Both the position numbers and the translations under genes were made by a program. From Arthrobacter sp. CJ23 (GTDB lineage: Bacteria > Actinomycetota > Actinomycetes > Actinomycetales > Micrococcaceae): a stretch of 64,000 bases of DNA. The DNA is taken from contig NZ_CP102950.1 of assembly GCF_024741795.1 (NCBI RefSeq), positions 2,976,001 through 3,040,000 on the forward strand. The letters run 5' to 3'. The notes beneath the pieces are model-generated. The model was not told the origin of the DNA. It made no database searches and saw only the letters and a program-made list of their open reading frames with translations. Every line of letters begins with the position of its first letter. The stretch's first letter is position 1. Below are positions 56,429-64,000 of this stretch, piece after piece.

Positions 56429-56459
56429 AGTGTAGCGCCAAATGTGAATGATTCCTATT
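56429..56459 (-). promoter_or_regulatory. znuA promoter region with Zur-box-like dyad
   Basis: TGTGAATGATTCCTA (56443-56457) matches the actinobacterial Zur-box pattern TGAAAATGATTTTCA at 10 of 15 positions and forms a 19-bp imperfect dyad (56441-56459). On the minus strand TACACT (56429-56434) is a possible -10 box, so bound Zur would cover the -35. Confidence 0.55.
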
Positions 56460-56518
56460 TAGGATTCCTCGCCGGCGGTCCGTAGTCCGGGCAGGGCGGC
56501 ACTGCCGCCCTGCCCGGA

Positions 56519-57592
56519 CTACTGTGCGCGCTCCTGGCCGCCCAGCCTCCGGATGCCGGTGGCCTGGGTGGCGTCACGGATCTCGCCCACGAGCTGTTCG
56601 ATGACGTCTTCCAGGAAGAGCACACCCAGCGTGGCGCCACCCGGGCCCACCACACGGGCCAGGTGCGAGCCGGTACGCTGCATCACGGCCATCGCATCCT
56701 CGATCTCGTCGTCCGGCGACAGGTTGGCCAGCGAACGGATCCGGCCCTCGGCGATCCGGTGCTTCCGCCCCTCCTCCGGGATGGACAGCACATCCTTGAC
56801 GTGGATGTAGCCGGCCAGCTCGCCGTCGTCGTCCAGCATCGGGAAGCGGGAGAATCCGGTACGGCTCACGGCCTTCTCCAGCCCCACCGGCGTGGACGCC
56901 GATTTGAGCATCACCAGCTTGTCCAGCGGCACCATGATGTGTGCCGCAGTGTGCTCCGAAAACTCCAGCGCACCGCTCAGCAGCCCGGATTCGTCATCCA
57001 CCAAGCCATGCCGCCTGGACTCCTGCACGATCGACTGGACTTCTTCAAGTGTGAAGGAGGAGGTGACCTCGTCCTTGGGCTCGATCTTCATGAGCCGCAG
57101 GATGTGGTTGGCGGACCAGTTCAGCGTCCAGATGACCGGCTTCACCAGGCCGGCGATGAACATCAGCGGCGGGGCCAGCAGCAGCGCCGCCTTGTCGGCC
57201 ACCGAAACCGAGATGTTCTTGGGCACCATTTCGCCGAACGTCACGTGCAGGAACGTCACGGCGAGCAGGGCGATGACGAAGGCCACCACGTCGGCCAGCT
57301 CGCCGGGCACCCCGACGGCGCCCAGCGGGACGGCCAGCAGGTGGTGGATGGCCGGTTCTGCCACCTGGAGGATCAGCAGCGAGCAGACCGTGATGCCCAG
57401 CTGCGCACACGCGAGCATGAGGGAGACGCTCTCCATGGCGCGGAGCGTGGTCTGTGCCCGTTTGGAGCCGGCCTCCGCCAGCGGTTCGATCTGGCTGCGC
57501 CGCGCAGACATGACCGCGAACTCGGCGGCCACGAAGAACGCGTTGCCGATCAGGAGCAGTACGAGCCAAAGGATTCCTGCCCAGTCGCTCAT
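56519..57592 (-). CDS. CNNM/CorC-family CBS-domain membrane protein (second gene)
   Basis: 357 residues. N-terminal DUF21/CNNM domain with four hydrophobic segments (about 5-30, 60-80, 90-125, 130-155), then two CBS domains (about 200-325; IMVPLDKLVML, GFSRFPMLDDDGELAGYIHVKDVL). The CorC_HlyC C-terminal domain found in the partner gene is missing. The family is linked to Mg2+/Co2+ efflux. It overlaps the upstream paralogue (ATGA). Confidence 0.92.
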   Translation of the reverse strand: MSDWAGILWLVLLLIGNAFFVAAEFAVMSARRSQIEPLAEAGSKRAQTTLRAMESVSLMLACAQLGITVCSLLILQVAEPAIHHLLAVPLGAVGVPGELADVVAFVIALLAVTFLHVTFGEMVPKNISVSVADKAALLLAPPLMFIAGLVKPVIWTLNWSANHILRLMKIEPKDEVTSSFTLEEVQSIVQESRRHGLVDDESGLLSGALEFSEHTAAHIMVPLDKLVMLKSASTPVGLEKAVSRTGFSRFPMLDDDGELAGYIHVKDVLSIPEEGRKHRIAEGRIRSLANLSPDDEIEDAMAVMQRTGSHLARVVGPGGATLGVLFLEDVIEQLVGEIRDATQATGIRRLGGQERAQ

Positions 57593-58941
57593 GCAGCACC
57601 TGCCTCGTGCTTGGCCTTGCGGCCGTCCGCATCCGCAGGCGGCCCGGGTTCGACGTGGCGGAAGCAGATCCGGTCGATCCGGCGGCCGTCCATGCGCGTG
57701 ACGGTCAGGGTCCCGCCGCCGGTCTCCACGACGTCGCCCACGGCGGCTATGCGGCCCAGCCTGCTCATGACGTAGCCGCCCACCGTTTCATAGGTGGCCT
57801 CGTCCGGAACGGTGAGTCCCGGAATCTGTTCGGACACCTCATCCGGGCGCAGCAGGCCCGGGAAGTACCAGTCCCCCGAGGCACTCTGGAGCAGGCCCGG
57901 ACGCACTTTGTCATGCTCATCGGAGACTTCGCCCACGATTTCCTCCACGAGGTCTTCAAGCGTGGCGATGCCGGCGGTGCCGCCGTATTCATCAAGCACG
58001 ACGGCGAGCTGCAGGTTTCCCTCGCGGAGTTCCGTCAGGAGCGCATCCAGATGGATGGTCTCCGGCACCCGGAGGACGTCGGTCATGATGGCCCCCGCCT
58101 CCAGCTTGGCGCGACGGTCCGAAGGAACGGCCACGGCCTTCTTGACGTGCACCACGCCGCGGATGTCGTCCGCGGAATCGCCGATGACCGGGAAGCGCGA
58201 GTATCCGGTGCGACGCGCGGCGTCGATGATGTCCGTTACGGGCTGCTCAGCGTCGATGGTTTCCATGCGGATGCGCGGCGTCATGACATCGGCTGCCGTG
58301 CGTTCGGAGAAACTGAGCGTCCGGGCGACAAAGTTGGCCGTGCCGGCGTCGAGGGTTCCCAGCTCTGCCGAACGCCGGACCAGGGAGGCCAGCTCCGCAG
58401 GCGTGCGCGCGCCGGAGATCTCTTCCTTGGCCTCGAGTCCGAACAGGTTCAGGACCTTGTTGGAGAAGCCGTTGAGGACAACGATGGCGGGTTTGAACAC
58501 AGCTGTGAAGACCAGCTGCGGCCGGGCCAGCCGGCGGCCCAGCGGGAAGGCCAAGGCAATGGCCATGTTCTTGGGCACCAGTTCACCGATCAGCATCGAC
58601 AAGACCGTGGCGAAGGCCATCGCAATCACCAGTGCCACGGAGTGGGCAGCCTCCGGGCGGACGCCCAGCAGGCCGAGCGGCCCTACCAGGAGCCGGCCCA
58701 CGGACGGTTCCATGACGAAGCCGGTCAGCAGCGTGGTGAGGGTAATGCCGAGCTGGCAGCTCGACAACTGGGTGGAGAGGGATTTCAGGCACTTCAGCAG
58801 CGGGACCGCGGCGTGGTCGCCGTCGTCGACCGCACGCTGGACCGTCGCCTGGTCGAGGGCGACGAGCGAGAATTCAACTGCTACGAAGAAGCCTGTTCCG
58901 AGAATCAGCAGGATGCCGGCGGCAAACAGGAGCCATTCCAT
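57589..58941 (-). CDS. CNNM/CorC-family CBS-domain membrane protein (first gene)
   Basis: 450 residues. DUF21 membrane domain (about 1-185), two CBS domains (about 205-330; VMTPRIRMETIDAE, GYSRFPVIGDSADDIRGVVHVK) and a CorC_HlyC C-terminal domain (about 345-425, WYFPGLLRPDEVSEQIPGL). Paralogue of the next gene; as in many actinobacteria the two may form a heteromeric ion transporter. GGGGG lies 7 nt before the ATG. Confidence 0.93.
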   Translation of the reverse strand: MEWLLFAAGILLILGTGFFVAVEFSLVALDQATVQRAVDDGDHAAVPLLKCLKSLSTQLSSCQLGITLTTLLTGFVMEPSVGRLLVGPLGLLGVRPEAAHSVALVIAMAFATVLSMLIGELVPKNMAIALAFPLGRRLARPQLVFTAVFKPAIVVLNGFSNKVLNLFGLEAKEEISGARTPAELASLVRRSAELGTLDAGTANFVARTLSFSERTAADVMTPRIRMETIDAEQPVTDIIDAARRTGYSRFPVIGDSADDIRGVVHVKKAVAVPSDRRAKLEAGAIMTDVLRVPETIHLDALLTELREGNLQLAVVLDEYGGTAGIATLEDLVEEIVGEVSDEHDKVRPGLLQSASGDWYFPGLLRPDEVSEQIPGLTVPDEATYETVGGYVMSRLGRIAAVGDVVETGGGTLTVTRMDGRRIDRICFRHVEPGPPADADGRKAKHEAGAA

Positions 58942-59447
58942 TTAGCGGCCCCCTGCCTTGAGCGGGACCCGCGGTGAAAGCCGAAAGGAGAGCCGCGGCC
59001 AACCGGAGGTTCTGTCCGGCGGAGGCTGGTCGGGCGCGGCGGACGCATGGTCCGCGGCGCCGCCGGCACTGAAGGCCGGCGCGTGATGGGCATGTGAACG
59101 GGTGTTGCCGGCTCGGCGGGCAGGCTGTGCGGATTTGCCAAGACGGCTTCCGCTGCAGCTCCCAGGCCGGCACCTAGATTTACTGTCCATAAGGATTTCA
59201 GTCTACAGTCCGGCTACGGCCCCGCCGCGGCCCGCTTCACGGGGCGTCAATGTATGGTCGTTCGGCGCCTCGGAGGCTTTGCGTCCGCACCGGCATGATT
59301 TAGGTCACCACTATTGGCAGTTAACCAAAGATCGTAACTAGACTGGCAGGGGTCTGAGTTCGCGGGACCCGGACCCTGGTTCATCGTTGCAAAAACGCAA
59401 CCTTCAGCCAGCTGGAAATCAACACTCATGGAAGAGGCGTATTTCAA
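58942..59447. other. 506-bp divergent spacer upstream of kgd
   Basis: No ORF I can support; several short frames are Arg/Pro-rich composition artefacts. The AT-richer part near 59285-59345 probably holds the kgd promoter (TTGGCA at 59314; TAACTAGACT at 59335-59344; spacing not ideal). The GC-rich half (58960-59170) has only short hairpins and may be the leader of the minus-strand CBS gene. Confidence 0.5.
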
Positions 59448-62400
59448 GTGCCAGAGCAGCCCAGCCACCGTCTACCCGAGGAATTTGGCGGAAACGAGTG
59501 GCTCGTTGACGAACTGTACGAGCGGTACCAGCAGGACAAGAACTCGGTCGACACCAAGTGGTGGCCGCTTTTCGAATCCTTCAAGACCGGTGACGGCACT
59601 TCTTCCAACGGATCCTCCGCAGCAGCCATTGCTGCCAATCCCCCCACACGTGAACTTCCCGTCGTAGCCCCGGCTGCAGCGGCTCCGGCACCGTCGCCGG
59701 CCGCTCCCGCGGCTGCCCCGACTGCCGCCGCTCCTGCACCCGCTGCACCTGCGCCGGCAAGGAAAGCCCCCGCCACGGTTGCCCGTGACGGTGCCAAGAA
59801 GCCGGCCGGAGGCAACGCCGCCCAGCCGATCCCGGCTCAGCTGCCCAAGAGCACCAAGGCTCCCACGGCCCCCGAGGAAGACGTCGTCTCCGTCCTCCGC
59901 GGCCCGGCCAAGGCCATCGCCACCAACATGGTGACGAGCCTGGAAGTCCCCACCGCGACGAGCGTCCGCGCCGTACCGGCCAAACTGCTGATCGACAACC
60001 GTGTTGTCATCAACTCCAACCTTGCCCGTGCCCGCGGCGGCAAGGTGTCCTTCACCCACCTCATCGGCTACGCCGTGGTCCGCGCCCTGGCCCAGTTCCC
60101 GTCGATGAACGTCTACTACGACGAGGTGGACGGCAAGCCGGTGTCCGTGCAGCCGGCCCACGTCAACTTCGGCATCGCCATCGACATGCCCAAGCCCGAT
60201 GGCACGCGCCTCCTGATGGTTCCGAACATCAAGAAGGCCGAGACCATGGACTTCGCGGAGTTCTGGCACACCTACGAGGACCTCATCAAGCGCGCCCGCA
60301 ACGGCAAGCTCACCGCGGATGACCACGCAGGCACCACCGTCTCGCTGACCAACCCCGGCGGCATCGGCACGGTCCACTCCGTGCCGCGCCTGTCCAAGGG
60401 CCAGGCCGCCATCATCGGCGTCGGCGCTCTCGACTACCCGGCCGAGTGGCAGGGCGCCAGCGAGAAGATCATCGCCCAGAACGCCATCAGCAAGATCCTG
60501 ACGCTGACCTCCACCTATGACCACCGCGTCATCCAGGGTGCCGGCAGTGGCGAGTTCCTGAAGCTGGTGCACCAGCTCCTGCTGGGCGCACAGAACTTCT
60601 ACGACGAGATCTTCGAGGCGCTGCGCATTCCCTACGAGCCCGTCCGCTGGAGCCCCGACCTCCAGGTCGACCCTGCTGACGAGATCAACAAGGTTGCCCG
60701 CATCCAGCAGCTCATCCACTCCTACCGTGTGCGCGGCCACCTCATGGCCGATACCGACCCGCTGGAATACGTGCAGCGCAAGCACCCGGACCTCGATGTC
60801 CTGACCTACGGCCTGACGCTGTGGGACCTGGACCGCGAATGGCCCACGGGTGGCTTCGGCGGCAAGCCGATGCTCAAGTTCCGCGACATCCTCGGCGTCC
60901 TGCGCGATGCGTACTGCCGCACCACCGGCATCGAGTACATGCACATCCAGGAGCCTGCCGAGCGCAAGTGGTTCCAAGACCAGCTGGAGCACGCGTACTC
61001 GAAGCCGAGCCGCGAAGAGCAGCTGCGCATCGTGTCCAGGCTCAACGCTGCCGAGGCCTTCGAGACCTTCCTGCAGACCAAGTTCGTCGGTCAGAAGCGC
61101 TTCTCCCTTGAGGGCGGCGAGTCCCTGATTCCGCTGCTCGATGCCATCATCTCCGATGCCGCCGATGACGGCCTCGACGAAGTTGCCATCGGCATGGCCC
61201 ACCGTGGCCGCCTCAACGTGCTCACCAACATCGCAGGCAAGACCTACGCCCAGGTGTTCCGTGAATTCGAGGGCACCCAGGATCCCCGCTCCGTCCAGGG
61301 TTCGGGTGACGTCAAGTACCACCTTGGTACCGAAGGCATGTTCACCTCGGACAACGGCAAGCAGACCAAGGTCTACCTGGCCGCCAACCCGTCCCACCTT
61401 GAAGCCGTTGACTCCGTCCTCGAAGGCATCGTCCGCGCCAAGCAGGACCGCCTGGACCAGGGCGAGGCCTTCCCGGTCCTGCCGATCATGGTCCACGGTG
61501 ACGCGGCCTTCGCCGGCCAGGGCGTCGTGGCTGAGACCCTCAACCTGTCCCAGCTGCGCGGTTACCGCACGGGTGGCACCATCCACGTGATCGTGAACAA
61601 CCAGGTCGGCTTCACCACGGCACCTTCATCCTCGCGTTCGTCCACGTACTCCACGGACGTCGCCAAGATGATCCAGGCCCCGGTATTCCACGTGAACGGT
61701 GACGACCCCGAGGCCGTGGTGCGCATCGCGCAGCTCGCCTACGAGTTCCGCCAGCGCTTCCACAAGGACGTTGTCATCGACATGGTGTGCTACCGCCGCC
61801 GCGGCCACAACGAGGGCGACGACCCCTCGATGACCCAGCCGCTGATGTACAACCTGATCGAAGCCAAGCGTTCGGTGCGCAAGCTCTACACCGAGTCGCT
61901 GATCGGCCGTGGCGACATCACCGAGGAAGAGGCAGAGCAGCTGCTCCGCGACTACCAGGAACGCCTCGAGCGCGTCTTCGCAGAGACCCACGCAGCCCAG
62001 ACCTCGCCCATCCCGATCATCACGGCGGACTCCGCCGCGGTATCGGACATCGAGCGTCCCACTGCGCAGCAGGCGGACTTCGGCACCAACTCGCCGGCGT
62101 CCACCGCGATCTCCGTGGATACCCTCACCCGCATCGGCCAGGCCCACCTGGAGATTCCGGAAGGCTTCACCGTCCACTCCAAGCTCAAGCAGCTCCTCGA
62201 GAAGCGTGAGCAGATGTCCCGCGAAGGCGGCATCGACTGGGGCTTCGGCGAGATCGCGGCCTTTGGCTCTCTCATCATGGAGGGCGTCCCGGTCCGCCTC
62301 GCCGGCCAGGACTCCCGCCGCGGCACGTTCGTGCAGCGCCACGCGGTCTTCCACGACCGCGCCAACGGCAACGAGTGGCTGCCCTTGGGCAACCTCTCGG

Positions 62401-63248
62401 ACAACCAGGCCAAGCTGTGGATCTACGACTCGCTGCTGTCCGAATACGCGGCCATGGGCTTCGAATACGGCTACTCCGTGGAGCGCCCGGACGCACTGGT
62501 GCTGTGGGAAGCCCAGTTCGGTGACTTCGTCAATGGTGCGCAGACCATCATCGATGAGTTCATTTCCTCCGCCGAACAGAAGTGGGGCCAGCGTTCCTCG
62601 CTCGTGCTCATGCTGCCGCACGGCTACGAGGGCCAGGGCCCGGACCACTCGTCCGCCCGCATCGAGCGCTTCCTGCAGCTCTGTGCCGAGGACAACATGA
62701 TCGTGGCGAACCCCACCACGGCTGCCTCGCACTTCCACCTGCTGCGCCGCCAGGCGTACAGCCGTCCGCGCAAGCCGCTGATCATCTTCACCCCGAAGCA
62801 GCTGCTGCGCCTCAAGGCTGCGGCGTCCTCCGTTGCGGACTTCACCACGGGTGGCTTCAAGCCGGTCATCGCCGAGCACGAGCCGCTGCAGAACGTCGAC
62901 CGGGTCATCCTGGTGTCCGGCCGCCTGTACTACGATCTGCTGTCGAACCGCCAGAAGTCCGGCGACACCTCGACGGCGATCGTACGCGTGGAGCAGCTGT
63001 ACCCGCTGCCGCAGGCCGAGATCGAGGCGGAACTTGCCAAGTACCCCAACGCCGACATCGTCTGGGCCCAGGACGAGCCCGCCAACCAGGGCCCGTGGCC
63101 GTTCATCGGCCTGAACCTGCCGCAGGCGCTGGACCGCAAGGTCCAGCTGGTGTCGCGTCCGGCATCGGCATCCACGGCTGCCGGTTCCATGAAGCGCCAC
63201 GCCGCCGAGCAGGACATGCTGCTCAAGCAGGCCTTCGCACGCAAGTAA
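59448..63248 (+). CDS. kgd: Multifunctional 2-oxoglutarate dehydrogenase/decarboxylase (Kgd, OdhA-type)
   Basis: 1266 residues. A short N-terminal helix (LPEEFGGNEWLVDELYERYQ) leads into an Ala/Pro linker (50-140), an E2-type succinyltransferase core without lipoyl domain (about 145-370; active site DHRVIQGAGSGEF near 357), and the E1 TPP-dependent part (about 400-1266; HRGRLNVL, GDAAFAGQGVVAETLNL, VNNQVGFTT). Such fusions in actinobacteria feed the 2-oxoglutarate dehydrogenase supercomplex in the TCA cycle. GTG 59448 has AGAGG about 11 nt upstream. Confidence 0.96.
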   Translation: MPEQPSHRLPEEFGGNEWLVDELYERYQQDKNSVDTKWWPLFESFKTGDGTSSNGSSAAAIAANPPTRELPVVAPAAAAPAPSPAAPAAAPTAAAPAPAAPAPARKAPATVARDGAKKPAGGNAAQPIPAQLPKSTKAPTAPEEDVVSVLRGPAKAIATNMVTSLEVPTATSVRAVPAKLLIDNRVVINSNLARARGGKVSFTHLIGYAVVRALAQFPSMNVYYDEVDGKPVSVQPAHVNFGIAIDMPKPDGTRLLMVPNIKKAETMDFAEFWHTYEDLIKRARNGKLTADDHAGTTVSLTNPGGIGTVHSVPRLSKGQAAIIGVGALDYPAEWQGASEKIIAQNAISKILTLTSTYDHRVIQGAGSGEFLKLVHQLLLGAQNFYDEIFEALRIPYEPVRWSPDLQVDPADEINKVARIQQLIHSYRVRGHLMADTDPLEYVQRKHPDLDVLTYGLTLWDLDREWPTGGFGGKPMLKFRDILGVLRDAYCRTTGIEYMHIQEPAERKWFQDQLEHAYSKPSREEQLRIVSRLNAAEAFETFLQTKFVGQKRFSLEGGESLIPLLDAIISDAADDGLDEVAIGMAHRGRLNVLTNIAGKTYAQVFREFEGTQDPRSVQGSGDVKYHLGTEGMFTSDNGKQTKVYLAANPSHLEAVDSVLEGIVRAKQDRLDQGEAFPVLPIMVHGDAAFAGQGVVAETLNLSQLRGYRTGGTIHVIVNNQVGFTTAPSSSRSSTYSTDVAKMIQAPVFHVNGDDPEAVVRIAQLAYEFRQRFHKDVVIDMVCYRRRGHNEGDDPSMTQPLMYNLIEAKRSVRKLYTESLIGRGDITEEEAEQLLRDYQERLERVFAETHAAQTSPIPIITADSAAVSDIERPTAQQADFGTNSPASTAISVDTLTRIGQAHLEIPEGFTVHSKLKQLLEKREQMSREGGIDWGFGEIAAFGSLIMEGVPVRLAGQDSRRGTFVQRHAVFHDRANGNEWLPLGNLSDNQAKLWIYDSLLSEYAAMGFEYGYSVERPDALVLWEAQFGDFVNGAQTIIDEFISSAEQKWGQRSSLVLMLPHGYEGQGPDHSSARIERFLQLCAEDNMIVANPTTAASHFHLLRRQAYSRPRKPLIIFTPKQLLRLKAAASSVADFTTGGFKPVIAEHEPLQNVDRVILVSGRLYYDLLSNRQKSGDTSTAIVRVEQLYPLPQAEIEAELAKYPNADIVWAQDEPANQGPWPFIGLNLPQALDRKVQLVSRPASASTAAGSMKRHAAEQDMLLKQAFARK

Positions 63249-63254
63249 ACCCAT

Positions 63255-63306
63255 GACTGCCCGGTTGGAGGTGGCGCATGCCGCTTCCAACCGGGCAGTC
63301 TTGTTT
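63255..63306 (+). terminator. Intrinsic terminator of kgd
   Basis: 15-bp stem GACTGCCCGGTTGGA / TCCAACCGGGCAGTC (63255-63269, 63286-63300) with additional pairing inside the loop, followed by TTGTTT. It starts 6 nt after the kgd stop. Confidence 0.85.
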
Positions 63307-63407
63307 AACGACGACGATCGTCTGATGGATCGGGCGCGGAGGATCGGCCCGCCGGCCGCCGGGCCGGATACCATGCAAGGACCGCAACATAGTGTGAAGA
63401 GGTAGCC

Positions 63408-64000
63408 GTGGAAGACAGGAAGCTGCGCATTGCAGCTGTTGGAGATGAACTGCTCGCCGGACTGGGTGACCCCCGGGCCCTGGGCTGGCTGGGCCGTGTG
63501 CTGGCCCGCACGCCCCAGGACTCAGTTTCGGTGGAGAGTTTCGCACTCCCCTGTCCGATGGAAGGCACGGAGGGTCTCGCGGCCCGCTGGCAGGACGAGG
63601 CGGGGCGGCGCTTCAGCGACGCCCACGAGAACCGGCTGGTCATCGGGCTCTCCGGACGGGACCTCGAGTTCGGCCTGTCCACGGCGCGCAGCCGCCTGAA
63701 CCTCGCCAACATCCTCGATGGCGCCTCGCACAGCGGCATCTCGGTTTTCGTGGTCGGCCCCCCGCCCACGCTTGATCCGGCCCGCAACCGCCGGCTCGCC
63801 GATCTGAACACGGCCTTCGCGGATGTCACCACGCGCCGCAACCACCACTATGTGGACACCTTTTCCCCGCTGCTCAACCACGAGCAGTGGCGGACGGACC
63901 TCGCCTCCAATGGCGGCACGCCCGGCCAGGCCGGTTACGGGCTGATGGCGTGGCTGGTGCTGCACCGCGGCTGGTTCCAGTGGCTCCGGATCGCGCAGCC
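63408..64000 (+). CDS. SGNH/GDSL-family hydrolase (3' end outside window)
   Basis: At least 197 residues, open at the window edge. The nucleophile block is AAVGDELLAG (GDE in place of GDS, so the Ser is replaced by Glu), then LVIGLSGRDLEFGL, FVVGPPPTLDPARN and YVDTFSPLLNHEQWRTDLASNGGTPGQAGYGLMAW, corresponding to block V where the catalytic Asp and His are expected. Here DLASNGGTPGQAGY replaces D-x-x-H with no His. The loss of both Ser and His suggests a pseudo-enzyme. GTG start has AGAGG 6 nt upstream. Confidence 0.75.
   Translation, partial: MEDRKLRIAAVGDELLAGLGDPRALGWLGRVLARTPQDSVSVESFALPCPMEGTEGLAARWQDEAGRRFSDAHENRLVIGLSGRDLEFGLSTARSRLNLANILDGASHSGISVFVVGPPPTLDPARNRRLADLNTAFADVTTRRNHHYVDTFSPLLNHEQWRTDLASNGGTPGQAGYGLMAWLVLHRGWFQWLRIAQ

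Noticed and set aside
58942..59447. Small ORFs in the kgd upstream spacer
   Set aside because: Arg/Pro-rich frames on both strands, no ribosome sites, no conserved features.
59472..61586. 704-codon minus-strand frame opposite kgd
   Set aside because: Antisense to Kgd catalytic domains; no motif and no ribosome site.

Overview
The window is high-GC chromosomal DNA with short intergenic gaps, many ATGA stop/start overlaps, GTG starts and apparently leaderless promoters (a TAnnnT hexamer 6-7 nt before a start codon). Together with NucS, the fused 2-oxoglutarate dehydrogenase Kgd, the AtpZ/AtpI-atpBEFHAGDC-DUF2550 order and a Cds1-type cysteine desulfhydrase, this points to an actinobacterium of the Arthrobacter/Pseudarthrobacter type (Micrococcales). 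That assignment is inferred from gene content, not from a database comparison. I see no IS element, prophage, CRISPR array, rRNA or obvious foreign island. It looks like core chromosome with a few accessory modules.

Layout. 1-6.3 kb: a cut membrane protein, an AI-2E family transporter, an alpha/beta hydrolase, a small zinc-ribbon protein, nucS (mismatch endonuclease), nagA behind a 25-bp tandem repeat, and a cold-shock gene. 6.4-18.8 kb (minus strand): the ATP synthase operon followed directly by DUF2550, a membrane-anchored esterase-fold protein and an MprF-like aminoacyl-lipid synthase. 18.8-22 kb: cell-surface glycan genes (a WecA-like GlcNAc-1-P transferase, a GT2 glycosyltransferase, a TagA/WecG-family transferase). 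22-27 kb (minus): tsaC, prmC, prfA and rho, with a very strong terminator between rho and prfA. 27.3-33.8 kb (minus): argS-lysA-hom-thrC-thrB, a tightly packed aspartate-family amino acid operon.

34-36.9 kb (plus): a three-gene extracytoplasmic flavin electron-transfer module (FMN-binding lipoprotein, the flavin transferase ApbE, and an NqrB/RnfD-like membrane domain fused to an FAD/NAD(P) reductase). 36.95-38.6 kb: tRNA-Arg(CCG) with a terminator, then an M4 protealysin-like protease with its emfourin-type inhibitor. 38.6-45 kb: a GlxA-type AraC regulator, a one-helix mini-protein, a WYL regulator and a giant HrpA helicase.

45-51.2 kb (minus): sulfurtransferase, alcohol dehydrogenase, HIT protein, LuxR-TPR regulator, PQ-loop-like membrane protein, flavin monooxygenase and an ICMT/PEMT-like methyltransferase. 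51.2-56.5 kb: cysteine desulfhydrase, an MBL-fold hydrolase, and zinc homeostasis (zur facing znuB-znuC-znuA, with a Zur-box-like dyad upstream of znuA). 56.5-64 kb: two CNNM/CorC-type CBS membrane proteins, kgd with a terminator, and a cut SGNH/GDSL hydrolase.

The most interesting points are the flavinylated electron-transfer module, the protealysin-emfourin pair with a 16-bp dyad in its promoter region, the lipid-modification pair at the tail of the ATP synthase operon, the 25-bp duplication at the nagA promoter, and the long inverted repeat at the GlxA regulator.
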